Source: Verrucomicrobia bacterium SCGC AAA164-E04
GTDB taxonomy: Bacteria; Verrucomicrobiota; Verrucomicrobiia; Limisphaerales; AAA164-E04
Assembly: GCA_000383715.1 (NCBI GenBank)
Contig: KB911851.1
Location: 10,997 to 74,996 of the forward strand
DNA: 64,000 bases
Direction of reading: 5' to 3'
Shown here piece after piece: positions 55,806 through 64,000 of this stretch. The notes beneath the pieces are model-generated. The model ran no database searches. It was given only the letters and a program-made list of their open reading frames with translations, and was not told the DNA's origin. The position numbers and the translations under genes were made by a program. Every line of letters starts with the position of its first letter. The stretch's first letter is position 1.

Positions 55806-56381
55806 ATGTCAGACAAATTTTTTAAATCATGGATCGTCTCATTGATGCGAAGCCAACGACCCCTTTGGATTCTTGTTCTTTTGCCCCATGTATCCGCCAT
55901 GCATGCTGATTCTCAGTCAACTATTTCATTCCCGGAGGTTAAAGGCAAGAGCCTGCAAGGAAACGAAGTATTGTTTCCAAGCGTCTTCAAGTTTCAGGAT
56001 TATCATATGGTGATGGTAGCTTTTGAGCAGGACCAGCAATTGGACGTCAATACTTGGCTTCCTCATCTTGAGACATTGGCTGCATCTCGCAATGATCTTG
56101 ATTTTTTTGAATTGCCCACCATTAGTCGCATGAACGTTTTGATGCGCTGGATTATCTATCGGGGCATGCGCTCAGGAATCAAGGAAGACTCTTCCAGAAA
56201 GCGCACGGTGACGCTTCACATCGACAAACAACCTTTCAAGGAATCATTGGAAATTGAAACTGAATCCTCGATTTACGCTTTCCTGGTTGACTCCAAAGGC
56301 ACCGTTATCTGGAAAGGGGAGGGGGTTTGGAGTGAAAATTTGTGGGAGGAGCTTCTTGAAGTTTTGCCAGCAGAGAAGTGA
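55806..56381 (+). CDS. Exported thioredoxin-fold (ATP10-like) protein without CxxC
   Basis: The protein of 191 residues has a hydrophobic N-terminal signal (MRSQRPLWILVLLPHVSAMHA is one possible start region). The domain includes FPEVKGKSLQGNEVLFPSVF, MVMVAFEQDQQLDVNTWLP, FFELPTISRMN, MRSGI and the end IYAFLVDSKGTVIWKGEG. The pattern recalls ATP10/thioredoxin-like proteins, with no redox Cys pair. The ATG at 55776 would add 10 residues; ATG 55845 is also possible. No operon partner is seen. Confidence 0.65.
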   Translation: MSDKFFKSWIVSLMRSQRPLWILVLLPHVSAMHADSQSTISFPEVKGKSLQGNEVLFPSVFKFQDYHMVMVAFEQDQQLDVNTWLPHLETLAASRNDLDFFELPTISRMNVLMRWIIYRGMRSGIKEDSSRKRTVTLHIDKQPFKESLEIETESSIYAFLVDSKGTVIWKGEGVWSENLWEELLEVLPAEK

Positions 56382-56843
56382 TTTACTCAACAATCGGGGC
56401 ATGTTGATATTTTTCGCACCTCATCAGTTTTTCTTTGATTTCATACAAACATGGACATCGGTAATGTTCAGCCAGCAGGCATGCATGAACTTGCTCGGTA
56501 TAACGTGAGCTGTTGAATATTTTCATTTATTCACTTAGCAGCCAATGGATCCAGGGCGGTAAGAAAAGATGACTGATTCTTATCAAAGCGTCTTTCAGTA
56601 ACGAAATGATTGAAAGTAAGAGCGGAAAAGTTGTTAGGAGGGAGCAGTTGCAGCAAGGACAGTGTTATCTGACTCGATCAAAGGATGATTGTCTATTGAA
56701 TTTTATAAGTGTTGCCGAACCCTTGTTGAATAAACGTAGATGGTATGTATGCCTCCAAATAAAAGAAAAAAAGATGGTCAATTGACTTAACCATCTTTAA
56801 TTCGCTACCTGCATGCCCGCCTTAAGCTGGTAATTTGTTCAGC
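56382..56843. other. Convergent gap before the FAS1 gene
   Basis: No gene is seen in these 462 bases. It has short ATG frames with no binding sites. It ends with a good minus-strand terminator for the FAS1 gene (56770-56798). Confidence 0.35.
56770..56798 (-). terminator. Rho-independent terminator of the FAS1 gene
   Basis: On the minus strand the stem AAAGATGGT...ACCATCTTT (9 base pairs, with a further short GTCAATTGAC palindrome in the loop) is followed by TTTTTTCTTTTATTT. It lies about 45 bases after the stop of the FAS1 gene. Confidence 0.75.
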
Positions 56844-58559
56844 CTACAACGTGTGGCCGGTCAGTGTGGAATATGTCTTGTCAAGCGCGTAGCGATAAAT
56901 CCATGCACTCTCATCCGCAGACTTACTCTCGGACATCTTCAGGCTGCGGTTCAAGCTTGCCTTGATGACACCGTTCAAATCCGTGCGCACTGCGAGCGAC
57001 TTGATGCAATCCCTGTAGACATCAGCGCAGGCTCGGGCGTCGCCCTGATTATACAGGGGCACACCTTGCTGGATCGCTGCTATGATGCTTGCCTGAGGGC
57101 TTACCGATTGATCGCTTACTTCCAAATCTGCCCTGTCTTCATTTTCTTCAAATAAAATGACTTCATCCACCACGTGAATTATCCCATTCGAGCAGACTAG
57201 ATCCACTGTATCGATACTTATTCCATTTACCTCAAAACGTCCCCCTTGAATTTTGAATGTGAGCGTCTGATTTCCCAATGTTTCAGCCGTTCCTTGGCTC
57301 AGGGCAGTGCCGGCTCCCACCGAGCCTTGCAAAGCGTGATTGATGAGGATGGTTTCCAGCTTTTTTCTGTTTTCAGGTTTCAGGAGCTGCTCCACAGTTC
57401 CTGCAGGCAACTTATCAAACGCTGCATCTGTTGGAGCAAAAATGGTTACCGACTCACCGGACTCCAAATACTCTCCCAATCCTGCTGTCTCAACAGCTGC
57501 CAGCAACGTCTTGAATGAGCCCGCTTTGCTTGCTGTCTCTAAGATAGATGTTGGCCCCTGCTTGGTTGGGATGAGGACAGAATCAATGATGTGGACTATT
57601 CCATTGGACGTTGACACATCTGCCTGTTGGAGGACTGCATCGTTTACCCTGACGTTCCCTTCCGAAAACGTTACTTTGAGCGTGTTGTTTTCGAGGTTGG
57701 AAATCGAACCTGCACCCAGCGCAGAAGATAAATCTGTGCTTCCCGAAACCACGTGGTTCTTGAGTATTGAAATCAGACTCGTTTTTCCTTCCTCGGCGAG
57801 AAGAGCTTCAACAGTTCCTTCTGGAAGACTCTCAAAAGCTGCATCTGTTGGAGCGAATACAGTGAACGGACCCTTTCCACTCAGGACTTCGTTCAGTCCA
57901 GCAGCACCTATCGCAGCTGCCAAGGTTTTGAAATTTGCATTCGCACCCACCAAATCCATGATCGTGTTGGATGACTCACCGCTGTATGCGCTGATGGAAT
58001 CAATCTCCACCTCAAACCTGCCAGGCTTTTTGTCCCCGAGTAATATCCCCAAACGTCGTATTTTCGACGGATCAAAGCTAACTTGATTCAGTGAGCGACC
58101 ACGGAAACCCGCCTTGAAATCACTGAAAGGTATTTGCACGTTTACCCAGGTGTCTTTTTTTGTCTGGAACCCGGCGCTGAATGAAACATCCCACGATCTG
58201 TAACGAGCCTCTGTTCCCAGTCTCACTTGATATTTCCGGCCGTCTCCCTTCACCCTCAGTGCCAAGCCTTCACTGTCACTCAAATCGAAACTGACTCCAC
58301 CACTTCTCACTGACGAGAAACCACCGTTATTATCCAAAGACAAATTCCCGCTGAAACGCATGGTGTCTTGCTTGGTGATCTCGAATTTACCCTGAGATCT
58401 GCCACCCATTACTCTGTCGTCGGTGATTCTCCATTTCAAACTATCAGCCCCATCTCCAGAGAAGTTTGTAATCATGTTTTCCTTCGCCGTTGCTGTGATA
58501 TTCGAGACCACTGTCAGCAGCGCTGCGAATGTTACCCATACACGTTTGTTTATTTTCAT
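56844..58559 (-). CDS. Exported CIA30 domain + two fasciclin (FAS1) domains protein
   Basis: The 571-residue protein has a signal peptide (MKINKRVWVTFAALLTVVSNITATA). Residues about 30-195 form a CIA30/NADH:ubiquinone complex I intermediate-associated domain (ITNFSGDGADSLKWRITDDRVMGGRSQG; FSSVRSG). Two FAS1 repeats follow, at about 200-335 and 340-475, each with FAPTDAAF and a NGIVHIIDSVLIP or NGIIHVVDEVILF end. A last segment (about 480-571) has a CADVYRDCIKSLA motif. FAS1 domains mediate adhesion in eukaryotes and bacteria. The combination is unusual. Two small membrane proteins lie just upstream and could be in one operon. Confidence 0.85.
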   Translation of the reverse strand: MKINKRVWVTFAALLTVVSNITATAKENMITNFSGDGADSLKWRITDDRVMGGRSQGKFEITKQDTMRFSGNLSLDNNGGFSSVRSGGVSFDLSDSEGLALRVKGDGRKYQVRLGTEARYRSWDVSFSAGFQTKKDTWVNVQIPFSDFKAGFRGRSLNQVSFDPSKIRRLGILLGDKKPGRFEVEIDSISAYSGESSNTIMDLVGANANFKTLAAAIGAAGLNEVLSGKGPFTVFAPTDAAFESLPEGTVEALLAEEGKTSLISILKNHVVSGSTDLSSALGAGSISNLENNTLKVTFSEGNVRVNDAVLQQADVSTSNGIVHIIDSVLIPTKQGPTSILETASKAGSFKTLLAAVETAGLGEYLESGESVTIFAPTDAAFDKLPAGTVEQLLKPENRKKLETILINHALQGSVGAGTALSQGTAETLGNQTLTFKIQGGRFEVNGISIDTVDLVCSNGIIHVVDEVILFEENEDRADLEVSDQSVSPQASIIAAIQQGVPLYNQGDARACADVYRDCIKSLAVRTDLNGVIKASLNRSLKMSESKSADESAWIYRYALDKTYSTLTGHTL

Positions 58560-58664
58560 TTTAATGATCTTTACTGAATTGATTTGGTTAAATTTTTGGG
58601 GTTCGGCCCTGATTGGATCATCACCATGACAACCCTGACCTCATGCCCTCTGTGTGACCCGCGC

Positions 58665-58820
58665 TTACTTTGGTCCGTCGGCCTGAAAATCGGTTGCCCG
58701 CTGTCGTGTTCTCAAGTCTCTGGCGTTGATTAAACCGAGGGACACTATGAATGAAATGATGATACCGAAACCGAATATTACTAGAGAAGTTAGCATGATG
58801 TTTTGTTCATTTTGAATCAT
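58665..58820 (-). CDS. Small membrane protein (51 residues)
   Basis: A 51-codon frame begins at ATG 58820 and overlaps the stop of the 82-residue protein by 14 bases. It has one hydrophobic stretch (LTSLVIFGFGIIISFIVSLGLI) followed by a charged tail (NARDLRTRQRATDFQADGPK). An internal ATG at 58796 is a second possible start. Overlap with the upstream gene, the shape and the direction toward the FAS1 gene make it likely to be real, though function is unknown. Confidence 0.5.
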   Translation of the reverse strand: MIQNEQNIMLTSLVIFGFGIIISFIVSLGLINARDLRTRQRATDFQADGPK

Positions 58821-59055
58821 TGACTCGACCACGGATCCCGCACCACAGCGAAAGAATACTCGGAACCCATATTCCCACGAAAACCCCAGACAGCTGGTCT
58901 ACCAGAAACCACAAGCTGACGCTTGCCACCAAACTCATGAATGCTGCAGCAAGGAATGGTGTATCGACCTTGTTTAGTGTCAATGATCCATGGTCTGCTT
59001 CTTCTGCATCTAGCATTGACCTGTCTGTGTCTTCTTTTGAATACGCTCTGTCCAT
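58807..59055 (-). CDS. Small two-helix membrane protein (82 residues)
   Basis: The frame starts at ATG 59055 with an acidic lead (DRAYSKEDTDRSMLDAEEADHG), then two hydrophobic helices (about 33-52 and 56-75, with PFLAAAFMSLVASVSLWF and GVFVGIWVPSILSLWCG). I recall similar small proteins with a GIWVPSILALG block in Planctomycetota, Verrucomicrobiota and Bacteroidota, of unknown function. The 13-residue extension upstream to 59094 is less likely. The AT-rich region before it (59056-59170) probably holds the promoter. Confidence 0.55.
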   Translation of the reverse strand: MDRAYSKEDTDRSMLDAEEADHGSLTLNKVDTPFLAAAFMSLVASVSLWFLVDQLSGVFVGIWVPSILSLWCGIRGRVNDSK

Positions 59056-59302
59056 GTCCAAAATATGATTTAAAAATAAACAAAAACAAGACAAAAAATG
59101 AACAAAAAGTAAATAAATGAGGGGATTCCGTTTTTTTGTTTATGTTTAGGTTAAGTTTTGGGATAGTTATCTATTGAACATGAATGGTTTAAAGATTTAG
59201 GGTTTTGGGTTTCCGTCAGGAAATAAAAATATGATCACCTGGAGTTCTCGCTCCGATTTACTTTCTTGTTCATCTGTTGAAGTTTGTCTAACCTGTACAA
59301 TC

Positions 59303-60481
59303 ATGAAACGTAGACACTTCATTGGATCTTTTGCAATTGGTGGTCTTGGGACAGCATTGGCTGAGGGGGATCCGTCGGTTATCAAGCCATCGCTTGCGAC
59401 GACGCCTTTGTGTGTCATGGCAGCGCGTTGCGATGGCTTTGAAGCCGTTTGGGGAGTGAATCGCTTGAGCCGAGGTTGGTTGGAATGGAAATTGGAAGAC
59501 GGGCATGGTGGCCTGGCCAAAGCAGATGCTTTTGGATTTACGCCTCAGGGAAAAGATGTGTTGCGTGTGCGTCTTGAGGGATTGAAAACCAATGCAAAAG
59601 GGCGCGTAAGATCGCATACCATTGCTGCTGATGACGGTGAAATCACCATTAGCCCGTGGAAGCCTTTCCACATCCTTGATCCGGAAGCAAAAAAAACAAG
59701 ATTTGTCATGTGGAATGATACCCACGTTCACAATGAATCCATTCAAGCACTGCATGAGGTGACTCCAGCTGCTGACTTTTTGGTCTGGAATGGGGATACC
59801 TGCAATGATTGGACCCGTGATGACCAGCTGACTCCTACTCTGCTAAATCCTGGTGGTTGCGATATCACGAATAGTCGTCCATTGTTCATTACCTGGGGGA
59901 ATCATGATTCGCGTGGGGCGCATGCTTTCAGAATGCCTGGAGTCGTTGCCACTCCGAATGGAAGACCGTTTTATGCTTTCCGATCAGGCCCGGTGGCTGT
60001 CATTTGCCTCCATACCGGCGAAGACAAGCCCGATGACCACCCTTCATTCCGAGGTCGTGTCGCTTTCGATGAACTGAGGAGAGAACAGGCGGAGTGGCTA
60101 GCGGAAGTGATTCATCAGCCCGATTTTCGAGATGCCCCATACCGCGTGGTTTTTTGTCATATACCATTACGCTGGATTGATGAGCGACCGCAGGACTATT
60201 CCAAATCCGGTTTCGACAGGCATAGTGGACGCAGCCGCAGCGCATGGCACGAGTCTTTGGTTGAATGGAAAACTCAAGTCATTCTATCAGGTCACACTCA
60301 TAGATCCCGTTGGTTGCCTCCCACCAAAGCGCATCCATATGGTCAATTGACTGGGGGAGGGCCTAAGTTGCATCAAGCGACCTGGACCGAAGGCCGCGCT
60401 GACGGTTCTCGATTGCATCTCAAAGTGAACAACCTTGAAGGAGACATTCTCCATGACATTCAAATCCGCCCACTTGTGTGA
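59303..60481 (+). CDS. Exported metallophosphoesterase (calcineurin-like)
   Basis: The protein of 392 residues starts with a Tat-like signal (MKRRHFIGSFAIGGLG). The calcineurin-like domain shows the five metal blocks: NDTHVHN, WNGDTCND, WGNHDSRG, CHIPLRW and SGHTHRS. It may cleave phosphate esters or nucleotides outside the cytoplasm; an N-terminal beta-rich part (about 45-110) precedes it, as in purple acid phosphatases. The ATG at 59303 is chosen over ATG 59231 for the signal. Divergent from the FAS1 operon. Confidence 0.85.
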   Translation: MKRRHFIGSFAIGGLGTALAEGDPSVIKPSLATTPLCVMAARCDGFEAVWGVNRLSRGWLEWKLEDGHGGLAKADAFGFTPQGKDVLRVRLEGLKTNAKGRVRSHTIAADDGEITISPWKPFHILDPEAKKTRFVMWNDTHVHNESIQALHEVTPAADFLVWNGDTCNDWTRDDQLTPTLLNPGGCDITNSRPLFITWGNHDSRGAHAFRMPGVVATPNGRPFYAFRSGPVAVICLHTGEDKPDDHPSFRGRVAFDELRREQAEWLAEVIHQPDFRDAPYRVVFCHIPLRWIDERPQDYSKSGFDRHSGRSRSAWHESLVEWKTQVILSGHTHRSRWLPPTKAHPYGQLTGGGPKLHQATWTEGRADGSRLHLKVNNLEGDILHDIQIRPLV

Positions 60482-60549
60482 TGTCGGCTAACGGGAAATG
60501 ATGACTCCCTTTCATTATTCATCTTTTACCAGCAAGAGCCATACAATAT

Positions 60550-63174
60550 ATGATCAGTCCAAGCCATACTCTATCATGTGGACACCGTGATTACGACTCA
60601 ATCCAGGTTCGCCGTAAACTTTATCTGAGGTTTTCTTTTTTTCTTGGGGTGATCACGGGTAGCCTTGGCATGTTGTCTCTCGTCCATACTCAGCCTTTAC
60701 TGCATGACGATGAAGGTTTGAATGCCGGTGATGAGATTTCGCTGAAATTGATCATGTCCGATCAGGAATGGTTGGGGCGGCGCCCCAGCAACGCCTACTG
60801 GGGTGATTTAAGCGAGCACTTTTACTACACTCAAAAGCGGCTTGGTGTATCCATCGATGACCTATATCGAGCGAGTGTGGCAACAGAGGGGCAGGCTACT
60901 CTTGTGACGCCTGATCATGCAGCCTTGGAATCGGTCGCCGGAGGTGTCTGGCGCTATGATCCTGACTCCGAAAGCTACTCTGAAAAAGTCTATATTCGGA
61001 AAGGCGATGTCTATCATCGTGATATCGCAAACGGTCAAATCACTCAACTGACGAGAACGACCTCTTCTGAATCTCAGCCATTGTTTTTGAACGATGGTTC
61101 GATTGGTTTTCGACGGGGAGATCAGTTTTTGGTGCGTAATCTTAAAACTGGATTGGAATCAGAGCCGTTTCCTTTCGTCTTCGCCCCGGACCCCAGTGAA
61201 AAAAAGATCGATGAAGCGAAGAAGCAATCCCTGCTGTCGCGACAACAGGAGAGGGTCTTTGATTCCATCAAGCGCAATAAAAAGCAAGAGAGCCTTCAAG
61301 ACGAAGAACAAAGGCGTGTCCGCCGTGAGGATCCGAGTTTGCCCGGTACGCCTTTCTATCTTGGTAAAGATTTTGAGTCAGGGCCTATAGCCCTCAGTCC
61401 TTCAGGGCGTCATCTCGTGATGGTGCTGCTTCCCAAGAAGCGTTCCAAGTCCTCCAAAACTAAAATGCCATCGTGGGTCACCCGGAGTGGTGATATTGAA
61501 ACTCGGGATGTGCGCTCCAAAGTCGGTACACCTGAGCCTTTTTATTCCAAGCTTGTACTGCTCGACCAAGAGACTCGGAAAATATGGGAGATCAAAGTGG
61601 ATTTGCTTCCCGGCATAAGCAAGGATCCTCTGGAGCAGTTAAGAGTATCAGCAAAGAAGCGTGAAGAGAATCGTCAGCAAGCCATTGAAGCATCTGTCAG
61701 TTTATCCGCAGGGAGAAATTCGATAGCAACGGATAAACCGGAAGAGCCAAAAGAAAACGAGAGCGAGACAAAATCGAAACCGCGGCCTATTCAGTTTCGG
61801 TCTCTTGCCTTCAATCACGACGGATCTGCCCTGGTATTTCAGGCCTTTTCATTTGATAACAAAGATCGTTGGCTGGCTTCTGTTGATTTAAAAACAGGCA
61901 AATGTCGTCCACTCCACCATCTTCATGACCCTGCATGGATCAACTGGAGACATAACAACTATGGTTGGTCACGTGATGGTCAAAGTCTCTGGTTTCAATC
62001 TGAAGAGACTGGATTTTCTCAGCTCTACATGGTTTCGTTGAACAACGCTGATGAATCTCAAGTTGAGCTACCCGGACGGATCGCATTGACTCAAGGCAAT
62101 TTCATTGTCACTGAACCGCAGCTTTCAGTCGATGGAAAACACCTCTATTTCCGTGCCAATAGAAAACATCCCGGGCAATATGAAATCTATCGCACGGCGC
62201 TGAGGGGCGGGATAACGCAACAGATCACGAATCTGGGTGGTATGTCGTCGGCGCGTTTGTCGCCTGACGGAAAGCAGTTGCTCATCACTCATTCGAAATC
62301 CACAAGTCCACCGGAATTATTCATTCAGCCAGCAGAACCCTCAGCCTCGGCTATCAAGCGTACAGACACGATCAGTGCTGCCTTTAAACGTCGCAATTGG
62401 AACACCCCCAGATATGTTGCTGTTCCCTCAACTCACACGGAAAGCCTCATTCATTCAAGACTCTATCTTCCCTCGGGGAATCGAACTCAAAAAAGTCCAG
62501 CAGTGATGTTCATTCACGGCGCTGGTTATTTACAAAATGCGCATCAAGGTTGGTCCGGGTATGCACACGAATTCATGTTTCATTCCTTTTTGGCTGAGCG
62601 TGGGTTTGTCGTCCTTGATATGGATTACAGGGCCTCAGCAGGTTATGGTCGAGATTGGCGAACTGCCATTTACAGGCACATGGGATCAGTCGAGCTGGAG
62701 GATTTGCGTGACGGTGTGAATTGGCTGGTCGAGCACCATGGAGTAGATCGTGGACGGATAGGCGTTTATGGTGGGTCCTATGGTGGTTTTTTGACCTTGA
62801 TGGCACTGTTCAATGAGCCCGATCTTTTTGCCGCTGGTGCTGCGCTTCGCCCAGTTACCGATTGGGCTCAATACAATCATAGTTACACTTCCAGGATCCT
62901 TAATACACCTGAACTCGATCCTGATGCCTATGCGAAGAGTTCACCGATTGAATTTGCCCACGGACTTCAAAAACCTTTATTGATCTGTGCCCCAATGCTC
63001 GATGATAATGTGTTCTTTCAAGACAGCGTTCGGCTCATTCAGCGATTGATCGAGCTTGAGAAAGAAGACTGGTGGATTGCTCCCTATCCGGTCGAACCTC
63101 ATGGGTTCAGGGAACCCACGAGTTGGCTCGACGAATACCGAAGAATATGGGGTTTGTTCGGGCGTTATTTATAA
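60550..63174 (+). CDS. S9-family peptidase (prolyl oligopeptidase/DPP-IV type)
   Basis: The 874-residue protein has a signal or anchor (about residues 23-45), a propeller domain, and a C-terminal alpha/beta-hydrolase with GVYGGSYGG (nucleophile Ser743), Asp818 or Asp819 in MLDDNVF, and His851 in EPHGF. The propeller contains two charged inserts (KRNKKQESLQDEEQRRVRRED and KKREENRQQAIEAS...ETKSKPRP) that are unusual in length. Members cleave peptides after proline or act on short peptides outside the cytoplasm. The next gene starts 58 bases later, so they may be one operon. Confidence 0.87.
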   Translation: MISPSHTLSCGHRDYDSIQVRRKLYLRFSFFLGVITGSLGMLSLVHTQPLLHDDEGLNAGDEISLKLIMSDQEWLGRRPSNAYWGDLSEHFYYTQKRLGVSIDDLYRASVATEGQATLVTPDHAALESVAGGVWRYDPDSESYSEKVYIRKGDVYHRDIANGQITQLTRTTSSESQPLFLNDGSIGFRRGDQFLVRNLKTGLESEPFPFVFAPDPSEKKIDEAKKQSLLSRQQERVFDSIKRNKKQESLQDEEQRRVRREDPSLPGTPFYLGKDFESGPIALSPSGRHLVMVLLPKKRSKSSKTKMPSWVTRSGDIETRDVRSKVGTPEPFYSKLVLLDQETRKIWEIKVDLLPGISKDPLEQLRVSAKKREENRQQAIEASVSLSAGRNSIATDKPEEPKENESETKSKPRPIQFRSLAFNHDGSALVFQAFSFDNKDRWLASVDLKTGKCRPLHHLHDPAWINWRHNNYGWSRDGQSLWFQSEETGFSQLYMVSLNNADESQVELPGRIALTQGNFIVTEPQLSVDGKHLYFRANRKHPGQYEIYRTALRGGITQQITNLGGMSSARLSPDGKQLLITHSKSTSPPELFIQPAEPSASAIKRTDTISAAFKRRNWNTPRYVAVPSTHTESLIHSRLYLPSGNRTQKSPAVMFIHGAGYLQNAHQGWSGYAHEFMFHSFLAERGFVVLDMDYRASAGYGRDWRTAIYRHMGSVELEDLRDGVNWLVEHHGVDRGRIGVYGGSYGGFLTLMALFNEPDLFAAGAALRPVTDWAQYNHSYTSRILNTPELDPDAYAKSSPIEFAHGLQKPLLICAPMLDDNVFFQDSVRLIQRLIELEKEDWWIAPYPVEPHGFREPTSWLDEYRRIWGLFGRYL

Positions 63175-63231
63175 AAGGGGCAAGGACTTCGTGGCGCGCT
63201 ATCTTTCTTGCAGAATTGCCACATTCGGATC

Positions 63232-64000
63232 ATGCTCACCGGATACCCTATGTTCAGATCGATATCAGTTTTTATCATGACATCCATTCTCATGGCGACC
63301 AGCCTTGCGGGAGGTTCCAATCCCTTCTACGAACATCAGCAAGATGTGGTCTATCATCAAGCTCATGGAGTTGCGCTGGTTGCTGATATTTTCATACCCA
63401 AAAAAAGTGTGAACGGCCATGCCGTCGTCGTGGTTGCCAGTGGAGGCTGGTCCTCTGATCGAGGTAAGGTCCGGGATCTCAATCGCGCAGGATTATTCGA
63501 GGAATTGTGTGAGCGGGGGTTTCATGTGTTTGCCATGCGCCCAGGGTCTATCAGTCGGTTCTCAGCTCATGATATGAAGGCTCATGTGGAGCAGGGAATC
63601 ATATGGGTGAAAAAACATGCGAGTGATTATGCGATTAATAAAAACACCCTTGCCTTATTCGGGGCATCAGCTGGAGGTCACCTGGCCAGTCTGGTAGCGC
63701 TTGATAATGCCGTGGGTCCATCCGAAGCTTCAGTGGCTGCCGTTGGGGTCTTCTTCCCTCCTGCAGATTTTCTTGATTATGGAGGTATTGCAATTGATCC
63801 CCGAAAAGGAGGGCATATGCATCAAGTCATTGAAAAACTTGCTTTTGGCAGCGGTACAAAAAATCTCACGGATCAACAAATCCGAGAGCGGTTAATCGCC
63901 ATTTCTCCAGTCAAGCTCGTTACGAATCAAGCACCGCCATTCCTCGTCTTTCATGGCGATGCGGATCCTGTTGTGCCTTTGCAACAATCACAATCCCTGG
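63232..64000 (+). CDS. Alpha/beta hydrolase (esterase/lipase-like), cut by window edge
   Basis: The open frame runs from ATG 63232 (or 63250) to the end of the window without a stop. It has a signal peptide (MFRSISVFIMTSILMATSLAG, from 63250). The domain has VVVVASGGWSSDRGK, the nucleophile elbow FGASAGGHLASL (Ser about 146) and FLVFHGDADPVVPLQQS near the cut with the catalytic Asp. It resembles BD-FAE and carboxylesterase-like families. The C-terminus with the catalytic His is outside the window. Confidence 0.75.
   Translation, partial: MLTGYPMFRSISVFIMTSILMATSLAGGSNPFYEHQQDVVYHQAHGVALVADIFIPKKSVNGHAVVVVASGGWSSDRGKVRDLNRAGLFEELCERGFHVFAMRPGSISRFSAHDMKAHVEQGIIWVKKHASDYAINKNTLALFGASAGGHLASLVALDNAVGPSEASVAAVGVFFPPADFLDYGGIAIDPRKGGHMHQVIEKLAFGSGTKNLTDQQIRERLIAISPVKLVTNQAPPFLVFHGDADPVVPLQQSQSL

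Noticed and set aside
59056-59170. AT-rich string with repeated ACAAAAA units
   Set aside because: It is short and irregular; it fits a divergent promoter region better than a repeat array or origin.
1-64000. tRNA, rRNA, CRISPR, insertion sequence, prophage
   Set aside because: No regularly spaced repeats, no transposase or phage genes, and no clear tRNA fold were seen on reading; a computed scan was not possible.

Overview
The window is chromosomal DNA of a Gram-negative bacterium of the Planctomycetota-Verrucomicrobiota-Lentisphaerota group, most likely Verrucomicrobiota. This rests on gene content: three DUF1549/DUF1553 + DUF1501 gene pairs, a DUF1552 + DUF1592-type pair, a formylglycine sulfatase, a BNR sialidase, and three lone prepilin-like proteins whose N-termini read [11 protein letters not shown]...LLPALSKAK. 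That prepilin signature is typical of Verrucomicrobiota and Lentisphaerota and differs from the planctomycete DUF1559 form. No rRNA, tRNA, CRISPR array, insertion sequence or prophage was seen.

Layout. 1-250: end of rplI and its terminator. 370-3897: an exported FAD oxidoreductase and an exported alpha/alpha-toroid repeat protein. 4143-12244 (minus): an MsbA-like ABC exporter, a decayed pseudogene, a TlpA thioredoxin, and a tight run of prepilin-like protein, TPR/SH3 protein, holB and O-antigen ligase. 12407-13668: a membrane protein coupled to a broken sixA. 13674-21859: a prepilin-like protein, a sulfatase coupled to an MFS transporter, mutL, and RNase R. 21967-42885: a long catabolic and secreted-protein region with the sialidase, three heme-motif DUF1549/DUF1553 proteins each translationally coupled to a Tat-exported DUF1501 protein, an MhpD-like hydratase, a DUF1552/DUF1592 pair and a beta-propeller cytochrome. 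42993-48192: a prepilin-like protein, a GH63 glucosidase and a SASA-family esterase. 48310-53301: a four-gene type VII secretion-like operon. 53533-64000: Gfo/Idh/MocA oxidoreductase, a broken FAD oxidoreductase, a thioredoxin-fold protein, a CIA30-FAS1-FAS1 protein with two small membrane proteins, a metallophosphoesterase, an S9 peptidase and a truncated alpha/beta hydrolase.

The main discovery candidate is 48310-53301. Two short helical proteins with W-x-D turns (WXG100-like) flank a coiled-coil protein. They are followed by a roughly 1310-residue membrane-anchored FtsK/SpoIIIE ATPase with three tandem ATPase-like modules, as in EssC/EccC. The four genes overlap or nearly touch. The ATPase gene has a strong ribosome binding site and a GTG start in one frame, but its body lies in another frame, and the switch falls on a run of eight G residues. 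This suggests either phase variation or a sequence error. If the sequence is right, the ATPase is not made as a single chain without slippage.

Three other loci are clearly broken: a secreted family protein at 6183-7101, sixA at 13188-13668, and an FAD oxidoreductase at 55182-55547. Most of the remaining genes describe an organism that digests sulfated or sialylated polysaccharides with many exported enzymes and periplasmic c-type hemes.
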